DNA from: Chitinophaga sp. 180180018-3
Lineage (GTDB): Bacteria > Bacteroidota > Bacteroidia > Chitinophagales > Chitinophagaceae
DNA length: 64,000 nt
Direction of reading: 5' to 3'
Assembly: GCF_037893185.1 (NCBI RefSeq)
Contig: NZ_CP140772.1
Span: 6,874,001 to 6,938,000 of the forward strand
The first letter of the stretch is position 1. The number at the start of each line of letters is the position of its first letter. The translations under genes were made by a program, and so were the position numbers. The notes under the pieces are model-generated. The model worked only from the letters and a program-made list of their open reading frames with translations, made no database searches and was not told the origin of the DNA. Of the stretch, positions 1 to 6,966 are shown in pieces.

Positions 1-451
1 TAAATTTAAGCAATCCATTAGGAGCCTGTACTTCGGCCACCTCGCCTACCTGCTTGCCTAGCAAACCTTTTCCTATCGGAGAAGTAATGGATATTTTACC
101 TGCCTTCAGATCAGCCTCTGTTTCAGAAACAACCTGGTAAGTAACAGTCTTCTTATTAGCCATATTCGTAATGGTTACCTTACAGAGGATGGATACTTTT
201 GAAGTATCTATAGCATTGGCGCTAACAATACGGGATGTAGCTATCGCCGTTTCAAGTGTGGCAATCTTAGCTTCATGTATACCCTGGGCTTCCTTGGCGG
301 CATCATATTCGGCATTTTCCTTCAAGTCACCCTTCTCCCTGGCTTCTGAAATAGCACGTGCAATTTCAGCCCTTCCCTTTGTTTTAAGGATGGTCAGCTC
401 ATTCATCATTTGGTCGAGGGTTTCTTTCGTTATATAATTTATGCCAGACAT
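1..451 (-). CDS. greA: Transcription elongation factor GreA (partial, C-terminus outside window)
   Basis: GreA rescues backtracked RNA polymerase by stimulating cleavage of the nascent RNA through the secondary channel. The first 150 codons are present, beginning MSGINYITKETL at 451. They contain the N-terminal coiled coil with the signature acidic tip (EKGDLKENAEYDAAKE, about residues 39-54) and then the FKBP-like C-terminal domain, ending at APNGLLKF at the window edge. The frame is open throughout. A weak Shine-Dalgarno-like AGG precedes the ATG. A terminator-like hairpin lies between the predicted promoter and the start codon. The remaining few C-terminal residues lie before position 1. 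Confidence 0.95.
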   Translation of the reverse strand, partial: MSGINYITKETLDQMMNELTILKTKGRAEIARAISEAREKGDLKENAEYDAAKEAQGIHEAKIATLETAIATSRIVSANAIDTSKVSILCKVTITNMANKKTVTYQVVSETEADLKAGKISITSPIGKGLLGKQVGEVAEVQAPNGLLKF

Positions 452-477
452 AACCTGCTGTGTTTTTTTGGTTACAG

Positions 478-515
478 AAAAAAAAATCAACGCCTCCATT
501 TGCACAGAAGCGTTG
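478..515 (-). promoter_or_regulatory. Terminator-like hairpin in the greA leader (possible attenuator)
   Basis: On the minus strand an 8-bp stem (AACGCTTC pairing with GAGGCGTT, one G-U pair) is followed two bases later by nine consecutive T residues (486-478). It sits downstream of a TATATTTG promoter element (539-532) and about 27 nt upstream of the greA ATG, so it would act inside the leader. The segment after it could pair alternatively (CTGTAACC with ACAG and GGTT), but this is speculative. E. coli greA also has a terminator in its leader that yields the GraL RNAs. Whether the two are related is unknown. Confidence 0.55.
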
Positions 516-531
516 TTTACTGGTGTTATTG

Positions 532-539
532 CAAATATA
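532..539 (-). promoter_or_regulatory. Predicted greA promoter, Bacteroidota -7 element
   Basis: The minus strand reads TATATTTG, a match to TAnnTTTG. No convincing -33 TTTG is seen at the usual spacing. The predicted leader to the ATG at 451 is about 75 nt and includes the attenuator-like hairpin. Confidence 0.5.
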
Positions 540-556
540 AACAAAATTCTATAAAG

Positions 557-621
557 AAAAAAGGATCTTGTTCCAGAATAAAACAACTTGATAATCAAGT
601 GTTTACTCTGGAACAAGATCC
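557..621 (-). terminator. Intrinsic terminator after the hydroxyacid dehydrogenase gene
   Basis: A perfect 15-bp inverted repeat (563-577 with 607-621, arm GGATCTTGTTCCAGA) begins 12 bases past the dehydrogenase stop and is followed on the minus strand by a run of six T (562-557). The loop holds a second palindrome, ACTTGAT/ATCAAGT (587-600), so the folded RNA would be a nested double hairpin. Confidence 0.8.
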
Positions 622-633
622 CTTCAGGATCTT

Positions 634-1563
634 TTAAAGAATATTTAGTTTCTCCAGCACAATTCTCGCCATTTTAATACTGGCCTCATGCGAATAGCCT
701 GCAATATGTGGAGTTACCACTACATTGGAAGCCTTCAGCAACCAGTCCAGCTGTTCCTTCTCTTCTTCGTTATAAGTGCTCAGCTTTTCATTTTCGAGCA
801 CATCCAGACAGGCACCGGATAATTTTCCGGCCTGAAGCGCAGCAATGAGATCGCGGTTATTTACCAGCTTTCCCCTGGCCGTGTTCATGAACCACACTGG
901 TTTGGCAAAAGAAGCGAAGAAGGCCGTATTGCCCAGGTGTTTTGTTTCTGTTGTTAACGGAAGATGTAAACTCACGACATCTGCTTCCCTGAAAATCTCT
1001 TCCAGGGTCGACTCTTTCACATTTCCTGAGCCATATCCCTTCTTGTACTTATCGTACGCCAGTATTTTTACATCAAAGCCCTGCAGCTTATGAGCAAAGG
1101 TACTCCCGGTGTTACCATATCCTATAATCCCCACTGTTCTGCCATTCAACTCAAAACCCCGGTTACCGTCACGCTCCCAGATCCCCTGCCTCAATTCCAG
1201 ATTGCTCTTCAATGTATTGTTAAGCAGGCACAGCAGCATACCTACTGCCTGCTCCCCAACAGCATCCCGGTTTCCTTCAGGACTGCTTACGCAATGGATC
1301 CCTCTGCTTTCAGCATAGGGTACATCTATCAGCTCCATACCGGAGCCCAAACGACCTATCCATTGCAGCTGGCGGGCATTGTCGATAATGTGCCTGTCGA
1401 CATGAATGCGGGTGGTAACAATCAACCCTACGCAATCCGCGATCAGACGGTATACTTCGTCGTAACTGATCGATGGCTGGTAGATCACTTCAAATCCTTT
1501 GGTCTCCAGCTGTTCAACAAGATACGGATGTGTTTTTGCCGTAATTAATACTTTCCTGCTCAT
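634..1563 (-). CDS. D-isomer-specific 2-hydroxyacid dehydrogenase family protein
   Basis: A 309-residue NAD-dependent oxidoreductase of the 2-hydroxyacid dehydrogenase / phosphoglycerate dehydrogenase superfamily. The family reduces 2-keto acids or oxidises the corresponding D-2-hydroxy acids. The Rossmann motif VGIIGYGNTGS is near residue 143. The catalytic trio is visible as Arg in NTARGKLV, Glu in DVLENEK and His in VVTPHIAGYS. It lacks the C-terminal ACT domain of long SerA forms, so 3-phosphoglycerate is only one possible substrate. The ATG overlaps the rsmA stop in an ATGA arrangement, which implies translational coupling to rsmA. It ends at a strong terminator. Confidence 0.88.
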   Translation of the reverse strand: MSRKVLITAKTHPYLVEQLETKGFEVIYQPSISYDEVYRLIADCVGLIVTTRIHVDRHIIDNARQLQWIGRLGSGMELIDVPYAESRGIHCVSSPEGNRDAVGEQAVGMLLCLLNNTLKSNLELRQGIWERDGNRGFELNGRTVGIIGYGNTGSTFAHKLQGFDVKILAYDKYKKGYGSGNVKESTLEEIFREADVVSLHLPLTTETKHLGNTAFFASFAKPVWFMNTARGKLVNNRDLIAALQAGKLSGACLDVLENEKLSTYNEEEKEQLDWLLKASNVVVTPHIAGYSHEASIKMARIVLEKLNIL

Positions 1564-2315
1564 ATCATCTTATGGGATAAAGCTGCAAAATCAGCCACGC
1601 TCAATTCTTCTGCTCGTTTTGAAAAAATAGGATCCTGTGCCAGCAGTTCCTTATTGAACATTGTTTTCAGTGGATTACGCAATTGCTTGCGCCGTTGCCC
1701 GAAAGCAGTTTTTACCAATACAAAAAATTTTCGCTCGGAAGCAATGTCCGCAGGCTGTTCCAGCTTCGTCAGGCGGATAACCGCCGATTTCACCTTCGGT
1801 GGCGGATTAAAGCAGTTCTCATGTACTTCAAACAGGTACTCGATCCGGTAAAATGCCTGTAACAGCACGCTCAGAATACCATATTCCTTATTTCCGTGCG
1901 GAGCAGCAATCCGTTGTGCCACTTCTTTCTGGAACATGCCTACCACCACACCCACATGTTCCCGCCATTCCAGCAGTTTGAACATGATCTGGGTGGATAT
2001 ATTGTAAGGGAAATTACCGATCATACGGAATGGCCCTTCAAAAGGCAAGGCCGCATCCAGTATGCTTTCGTTGATCAATTTTCCTTTAATAGCCGGGTAG
2101 GTTTTCTCGAGGAACTGCACTTTTTCAGTGTCCAGTTCAATCGCTTTGAAGTGTATGCCGGGTAACTGCAACAGGTATTTGGTAATGGCTCCCCCTCCGG
2201 GACCCACCTCCAGCACCTGCTGGCCTTCCATTACAGGTAGCGATTCCACGATTTTCCTCGAGATATTCTCGTCAGTGAGGAAATGCTGACCGAGTGATTT
2301 CTTTAGTGTATACAT
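1560..2315 (-). CDS. rsmA: 16S rRNA (adenine1518/1519-N6)-dimethyltransferase RsmA/KsgA
   Basis: RsmA dimethylates the two adjacent adenosines in the 3'-terminal helix 45 loop of 16S rRNA during 30S maturation, using SAM. The 251-residue protein starts MYTLKKSLGQHF. SAM-binding motif I is EVGPGGGAITKYL and the catalytic motif is GNFPYNIS (the N-[LF]-P-Y class). A slightly longer frame begins at 2327, but its ATG would lie within the -7 promoter element, and family N-termini fit the ATG at 2315. Downstream, the stop overlaps the hydroxyacid dehydrogenase start. It is divergent from pdxA, unlike in enterobacteria, where pdxA and rsmA are co-directional. Confidence 0.95.
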   Translation of the reverse strand: MYTLKKSLGQHFLTDENISRKIVESLPVMEGQQVLEVGPGGGAITKYLLQLPGIHFKAIELDTEKVQFLEKTYPAIKGKLINESILDAALPFEGPFRMIGNFPYNISTQIMFKLLEWREHVGVVVGMFQKEVAQRIAAPHGNKEYGILSVLLQAFYRIEYLFEVHENCFNPPPKVKSAVIRLTKLEQPADIASERKFFVLVKTAFGQRRKQLRNPLKTMFNKELLAQDPIFSKRAEELSVADFAALSHKMI

Positions 2316-2323
2316 TTCGCAGC

Positions 2324-2427
2324 GCAAATATAAAGCATTTAGCGGTTCTGTACCCCGCAGACACCTAATCCCTCCCCGGGGCGCAAATCCTTACCCGAAA
2401 CAAAACCGTTAAATGCTTTATATTTGC
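2324..2427. promoter_or_regulatory. Divergent rsmA/pdxA promoters inside a 24-bp inverted repeat
   Basis: Arms 2324-2347 and 2404-2427 are inverted copies with a single mismatch in 24 bases. Each arm carries TATATTTG, a TAnnTTTG -7 element, pointing outward: on minus at 2332-2325 for rsmA and on plus at 2419-2426 for pdxA. The rsmA ATG follows its element after only 9 nt, and the pdxA ATG follows after 22 nt. The conserved block extends about 14 bases upstream of each -7 element, more than a promoter hexamer alone would need, so a shared regulator site or promoter duplication is possible. Confidence 0.7.
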
Positions 2428-2448
2428 CTTTCATTGAGGCAACATAGC

Positions 2449-3510
2449 ATGAGTACTACCCAGATCAACAAACCGGTAATAGGCATCACTGTCGGTGATA
2501 TCAACAGCATTGGCGCGGAAATCATCATCAAAACGTTCCTGGACACACGTATGATGGAGTTCTGTACGCCGGTGATCTTTGCATCCAACAAAACCATCAA
2601 CTTCTACCGGAAGCTGATGAACGAAAACAACTTCAACTATCAGAGTATCAAAGATTTCACCCGTTTGAACCACAAACAGGTGAACGTTTATAACTGCTGG
2701 GAGGAAGAAGTACAGATCACCCCGGGAGTATTAAATGAAACCGGTGGGAAATATGCGGCCAAAGCCCTGGAGGTAGCTATTAAATGTCTGAAAGACGGCT
2801 ATATCAGCGGCCTTGTTACTGCCCCGATCCACAAGAATAATATTCAAAGTGCCAGTTTCAACTATACCGGACATACCCCCTATCTCCGCGATTCCTTTAA
2901 CGCAAAGGATGTGCTGATGTTCATGACTGCCGATAACATGCGCGTAGGCCTGCTGACCGAACATGTGCCTGTTGCTGAAGTTGCAAAATATGTTACCAAG
3001 GAGAATATACTGGGTAAGCTTCAGTTGATGAAAGACAGCCTCGTAAAAGATTTTGGTATCGACCAGCCACGGATCGCGGTATTGGGACTGAACCCCCATG
3101 CCGGCGACGATGGGCTGATCGGCCGTGAAGAAATAGATCAGATCATTCCCGCCATCAGGCACGCCAAAGGTAACGGTATCCTGTGTTTCGGCCCCTATAG
3201 TGCCGACGCATTCTTTGCCCGCGAAATGTACAAACAGTTCGATGGCGTACTGGCCATGTACCACGATCAGGGCCTGATCCCGTTCAAATCCCTCGCTGCC
3301 GGCAATGGTATTAACTATACCGCGGGCCTGGGCATCGTACGTACCTCTCCGGACCATGGCACAGCCTTCGATATCGCCGGCAGAAACATCGCCGATCCCG
3401 ATTCGTTCAGACAAGCAATCTTCACCTGTCTTGATATCCTCGGAAAAAGAGAACAATATGCTCAAAACACCAGGAACCCGCTGAAAAAGACGGAACTGGC
3501 ATCAGAATAA
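2449..3510 (+). CDS. pdxA: 4-hydroxythreonine-4-phosphate dehydrogenase PdxA
   Basis: PdxA oxidises 4-phosphohydroxy-L-threonine with NAD(P)+ in the DXP-dependent route to pyridoxal phosphate. The 353-residue product begins MSTTQINKPVIGITVGD. The divalent-metal histidines are in GHTPYLRD, LNPHAGDDG and MYHDQGLIP. The GINYTAGLGIVRTSPDHGTA region is also typical. An upstream in-frame ATG at 2413 falls inside the promoter -7 arm, so the start at 2449 is preferred. The gene ends at a large bidirectional terminator shared with the convergent regulator gene. Confidence 0.95.
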   Translation: MSTTQINKPVIGITVGDINSIGAEIIIKTFLDTRMMEFCTPVIFASNKTINFYRKLMNENNFNYQSIKDFTRLNHKQVNVYNCWEEEVQITPGVLNETGGKYAAKALEVAIKCLKDGYISGLVTAPIHKNNIQSASFNYTGHTPYLRDSFNAKDVLMFMTADNMRVGLLTEHVPVAEVAKYVTKENILGKLQLMKDSLVKDFGIDQPRIAVLGLNPHAGDDGLIGREEIDQIIPAIRHAKGNGILCFGPYSADAFFAREMYKQFDGVLAMYHDQGLIPFKSLAAGNGINYTAGLGIVRTSPDHGTAFDIAGRNIADPDSFRQAIFTCLDILGKREQYAQNTRNPLKKTELASE

Positions 3511-3516
3511 GAAACT

Positions 3517-3590
3517 GCAATAAGCCTTCAATAAAAAAATGCAGCGGGGAGATTACTTCCCGCTGCATTTTTTTATTGAAGGCTTATTGC
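3517..3590. terminator. Bidirectional terminator between pdxA and the winged-helix gene
   Basis: A perfect 32-bp inverted repeat (3517-3548 with 3559-3590) has a 10-nt loop. The GC-rich inner stem GCAGCGGG is flanked by seven T on the plus side and seven A on the other, so it can terminate both converging transcripts. The outer arm reaches within six bases of the convergent gene's stop. Confidence 0.88.
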
Positions 3591-3596
3591 TAAAGA

Positions 3597-3902
3597 TTAT
3601 TCCTTACGCTTTGCACCTGCATTTAAGTACGACTGAATTGATGCTACATAATTCTCGAAAGCTTTTTTGCCAACTACTGTCAGCTTGCAAATGGTCTGAG
3701 GATAATTCTCCCGGAACTGCTTTATCACAGTGATATAACCAGCATCCCGCAACTTATTGATCTGCACACTGAGGTTTCCCGCTGTGGCATTGGTTTTTTC
3801 TTTCAGCTGCGTAAATTCTGCCTCCTGTTCGCTGATCAGTAACGACATAATCGCCAGCCGTAACTGTGAATGTAATACCGGGTCCAGATCCTTAAAATCC
3901 AT
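3597..3902 (-). CDS. Small winged-helix transcriptional regulator (MarR/ArsR-like, HTH_34 type)
   Basis: A 101-residue protein made almost entirely of one winged-helix DNA-binding domain. A first helix block (LHSQLRLAIMSLL) is followed by the HTH (FTQLKEKTNATAGNLSVQIN) and the recognition helix and wing (KLRDAGYITVIKQF). The C-terminus is a short helix that probably mediates dimerisation. No ligand-binding or metal-binding cluster is visible. It lies 87 nt downstream of the TPR-like gene in the same direction, so it may be read from the TonB receptor operon. The DNA target is unknown. Confidence 0.8.
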   Translation of the reverse strand: MDFKDLDPVLHSQLRLAIMSLLISEQEAEFTQLKEKTNATAGNLSVQINKLRDAGYITVIKQFRENYPQTICKLTVVGKKAFENYVASIQSYLNAGAKRKE

Positions 3903-3989
3903 GTGCGTGCTTTTCTCTTATTAAACTTCAGATATCAAATGAGTTCGGAAGAACAAAATAAATAAATATCTGAATAATTGGATTCCTAT

Positions 3990-4640
3990 TTACTTCTGGC
4001 TTTGCTCCAGCAGCTTCTTTGTATAAAATTCACCCCAGTGAGGCGCGATGTTACTCTCTGGTTTAAAAGCTGCAAACTTCGCGAGTGCAGTTTCCAGTGT
4101 GGTTTTAGCCTTTGATTTACTTCCACCCCACTGCTCCGGAGTAAACAGCAGCGATTGGCCCTGCAGCATGTAAATACGGGGGTTTTCCGGATTGTATTCC
4201 TTCGCTATTTCCAGCTGTTTCGCTGCTTCCGGACCATACTTCATCCCTCTGGACTGTGGATCTACGGTGAGCCTGGCGGTAGCCACCAATGAACGAATGC
4301 AGGCGATCTCTGAATTTTTCGGGCTCAGGGCTTCTGCTTTATCCAGGTTAGCTTCTGCCCGATCGGCCAGTGGGTCTAACTGGCTTTTGTCTTTCAACGT
4401 AAATGCCTGCATTACTTCCATGTAAGCTGCATAATAATACGGCAGCCACTGAGTTTTCTCTGCATCAGCAATCCGTTCGAAAGTATTACCCTTCTGCTGA
4501 AGATTCTCCGGCGTAAATGTACCGGAGCTGTCCAGATCACTTGTTTGTTTGGTCATGGCCTCCTGGTACTGGGCGCTTTGGGCCATCGACATTGTAACCG
4601 CGCCACCGGTAAATAAAATAGCTAAAATGATACGTTTCAT
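3990..4640 (-). CDS. Secreted TPR-like protein of unknown function
   Basis: A 216-residue protein with an N-terminal signal peptide (MKRIILAILFTGGAVTMSMA, cleaved before QS). The mature part is alpha-helical with TPR-like spacing: LDKAEALSPKNSEIACIRSL, then AKQLEIAKEYNPENPRIYML, each ending in an acidic, Asn/Pro-containing turn. It starts 11 nt after the TonB receptor stop and is surely co-transcribed with it. That suggests a periplasmic partner of the receptor, but no ligand can be named. Confidence 0.75.
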   Translation of the reverse strand: MKRIILAILFTGGAVTMSMAQSAQYQEAMTKQTSDLDSSGTFTPENLQQKGNTFERIADAEKTQWLPYYYAAYMEVMQAFTLKDKSQLDPLADRAEANLDKAEALSPKNSEIACIRSLVATARLTVDPQSRGMKYGPEAAKQLEIAKEYNPENPRIYMLQGQSLLFTPEQWGGSKSKAKTTLETALAKFAAFKPESNIAPHWGEFYTKKLLEQSQK

Positions 4641-4651
4641 ATGTGTTGCAA

Positions 4652-6808
4652 TTAGAGGTTATTAATAACATCCTGTCTTCTGTCTATGCCAAAATTCATA
4701 AACATTCCCAGGTAAATAAATCGTGGTACATTGGGAGTAATCTCATCCCGGCGCAGGCCATCGGTTGAGTAATGATATCCGAACACCTGCTTATTATCCA
4801 GCACATTGCTTACCGACAACACAAAAATGGTAAATGCCTTCCGGATATTGGTCAGATAGCTGGCGCTTACGCCTACCGAATTATAGCTTATAGTTCGGTC
4901 AGACATGAATTTATCCACCGGCTGATTCGGATTATAGTAAGGACGGCCCGTTGCAAAGGTGTACGTCAATCCCAGGTTTGTGCTGAGCTTAGGCAGAAAG
5001 TGCTTATACACGAGGCTGGCCGTATGATTGGCTGCAAAATCAGGTTGCACCCGGTAAGGGTAATTCAGGTAATCGCGCTTGGTATCAAGATAAGAGTAAG
5101 AGATCCAGTAATCCACATTCTTGAAAGTTTTACGGTCGCGCCAGAAAACTTCCACTCCCTGAGCGTACCCGCTTCCATTGTTATTATATCCCGGCACTGT
5201 TTTAACCAGGTCACTGTACTTCTTATAAAACAACTCTGTCCGGAAAGTATAATCGCTGGCTACGCGCTGAAAACTCGCTATATAATGGGTGGCTTTCATA
5301 TAGCCCAGCCAGCGGTCGAATCGGAGATACTGCGGCTCCGGTTTCTGATAATAATCGCCATAGGCCACGGAGAACTGACTGTAATTATCCACTTTATACG
5401 CCAGCGAAACGCGGGGAGCAAAATCCATTTTGCCTAATACAGAACTGTACTCCGCACGTCCGCCGACCCGGCCTACAAAGCTCGGAGTAAAGTAAACGTC
5501 CCCTTCGGCAAAAGCGGCGGTATAATTATCAACGTAACCAGCCCTATTACCGTTAAAGGCCGACTGCTCAACGGCGTATTGGTATTCCCCTCCGAAACGG
5601 ATAACAGAAAAACGGCCGAGGTTTTTATACAGCATCAGCTTCGACTGGCTCAGGTCCGACCGTACCCTGATACGGTTGGGAACAGGATCTTTAGGCATCG
5701 TATCTGTCCGGATATTATCGGTATTACTGCTAAAGGAAATGCCCGCATATACGTGCCAGTTGTTACCGATATTCTCCCGGTAAGTCATATTCGTATATAC
5801 GTTATTGTTACGAAGCTGAAACGACTCCTTAGCCCCTGGATATTCATAACTGTCTGTATTAAATCCCATATTCGACCAGTTGGCATAACCATAAAATTTA
5901 AGCATTCCGGTAGCAGATGTTTTCCGGCGGAAATTCGCAGACGTCCCAATCACTTCAGGACCCAGGTTAGGTATCTGCTTAGGTTTCACCACATTAAAAT
6001 AAGGCGCCAGATTAGTGTAATCAGCCTCTACGCCATAGGAAGTTTTTTTGTCTTTCGACAAATTATCGATCCCGGCATTGGCACCAATCACAGATACACC
6101 CACGGACGAAGACGAACGCTCCGGCAGATCAGTGGATTCGAGGATCAACGCAGATGAAAGGCCTTGCCCGTATTGCGCGGAATAACCACCGCTGCTAAAA
6201 GTGGTGCCTTTAAAAAGAAATGGCGAAAAACGTCCGCGGCCCGGAATATCCGGCAAACTACTATAGAAAGGATTCCTAACTAACATACCATCTATCAGCG
6301 TTTGAGTTTCATACCCGGTTCCTCCACGTACAAAAAGACCTTCACGGTCGTTTGTTTGTTGCGTACCCGGTAATGTCTTAATTGCGTTCACTATATCAGC
6401 TCCCGCACCAGCTGTAGTAACAATATCCAGCGGTTTCAGTACGGTTCCTTTCTTATCATCACTCGCCTCAAAACTGCCGGCGGAAATGGTTACCACCCGC
6501 AAGGCATTCACTGCATTCTTCAGAATAATATTGAGCTGCTGATCAGTATCTGTGTTTACCTTCAGCTCCAGCGGCTGGTAACCTGTCAGGGTTGCTGCCA
6601 GTACCTGCTCTCCTTTGGTTGAAGTAGTGAACGTAAAAGCGCCATCCGCTCCGGAAGTTGCGCCATCATAGGTACCCTTCACCGCCACGTTTACGCCGGG
6701 CAACGGATTCTTCCTGCTATCCGTCACCCTGCCGCTGATCTTATGCTGCGCGGCAGCGAACAGTGGCATGCCCAGGATGAAGTATAGATAAAGGTTGATT
6801 TTAAACAT
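4652..6808 (-). CDS. TonB-dependent outer membrane receptor with carboxypeptidase-regulatory-like N-terminus
   Basis: A 718-residue outer membrane receptor that would import a substrate using TonB energy. A signal peptide ending FAAAQ is followed by an Ig-like CarboxypepD_reg domain (about residues 23-105, ISGRVTDSRKNPLPGVNV). The plug domain (about 120-230) contains LPGTQQTNDREGLFVRGG and LIDGMLV, and a beta-barrel runs to the C-terminus. No SusD-type lipoprotein is adjacent, so this is not a classic glycan SusCD pair, and the size fits siderophore, vitamin or peptide receptors. The following TPR-like gene is 11 nt away. Confidence 0.88.
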   Translation of the reverse strand: MFKINLYLYFILGMPLFAAAQHKISGRVTDSRKNPLPGVNVAVKGTYDGATSGADGAFTFTTSTKGEQVLAATLTGYQPLELKVNTDTDQQLNIILKNAVNALRVVTISAGSFEASDDKKGTVLKPLDIVTTAGAGADIVNAIKTLPGTQQTNDREGLFVRGGTGYETQTLIDGMLVRNPFYSSLPDIPGRGRFSPFLFKGTTFSSGGYSAQYGQGLSSALILESTDLPERSSSSVGVSVIGANAGIDNLSKDKKTSYGVEADYTNLAPYFNVVKPKQIPNLGPEVIGTSANFRRKTSATGMLKFYGYANWSNMGFNTDSYEYPGAKESFQLRNNNVYTNMTYRENIGNNWHVYAGISFSSNTDNIRTDTMPKDPVPNRIRVRSDLSQSKLMLYKNLGRFSVIRFGGEYQYAVEQSAFNGNRAGYVDNYTAAFAEGDVYFTPSFVGRVGGRAEYSSVLGKMDFAPRVSLAYKVDNYSQFSVAYGDYYQKPEPQYLRFDRWLGYMKATHYIASFQRVASDYTFRTELFYKKYSDLVKTVPGYNNNGSGYAQGVEVFWRDRKTFKNVDYWISYSYLDTKRDYLNYPYRVQPDFAANHTASLVYKHFLPKLSTNLGLTYTFATGRPYYNPNQPVDKFMSDRTISYNSVGVSASYLTNIRKAFTIFVLSVSNVLDNKQVFGYHYSTDGLRRDEITPNVPRFIYLGMFMNFGIDRRQDVINNL

Positions 6809-6829
6809 ATCCAGGGATTAATTTCCATG

Positions 6830-6861
6830 CAAACATAAACTAGTTTATATTATAAACCAAA
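6830..6861 (-). promoter_or_regulatory. Promoter of the TonB receptor operon
   Basis: On the minus strand TTTG (6861-6858) and TATGTTTG (6837-6830) are separated by 20 nt, matching the Bacteroidota -33 TTTG / -7 TAnnTTTG pattern. The -7 element ends about 21 nt before the receptor ATG. Confidence 0.7.
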
Positions 6862-6870
6862 TATTTAAAA

Positions 6871-6966
6871 ATTAAGAAGGAGAAGGAAGAATTAAGGAGA
6901 AAAGCGAAGATAGCAGCGAATTTGATCTCCGCTTTTCTCCTTAATTCTTCCTTCTCTATTCTTAAT
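6871..6966. repeat. Long palindrome, GAATTAAG family (copy 1), probable bidirectional terminator
   Basis: Left arm 6871-6906 and right arm 6930-6966 are inverted copies with one short indel. The right arm ends on the base next to the TAA of the giant gene (6967-6969). Arms contain tandem ATTAAG / GAATTAAGG units, as in the copies at 28.2, 32.8 and 43.3 kb. The loop (AGCGAAGATAGCAGCG) resembles the inner arm of the 43.3-kb copy. Its position after a very long gene and before the divergent-side receptor promoter fits a terminator. Confidence 0.75.

Noticed and set aside
2327..2327. Upstream ATG for rsmA adding four residues (MRCE)
   Set aside because: It lies within the TATATTTG element, and the family N-terminus fits the ATG at 2315.
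2731..3465. A 244-codon frame antisense to pdxA
   Set aside because: pdxA is unmistakable with its metal histidines. The antisense frame shows no protein-like features.
4652..6808. SusC of a polysaccharide utilisation locus
   Set aside because: No SusD, glycoside hydrolase or sensor gene is adjacent, and the receptor is shorter than typical SusC proteins.
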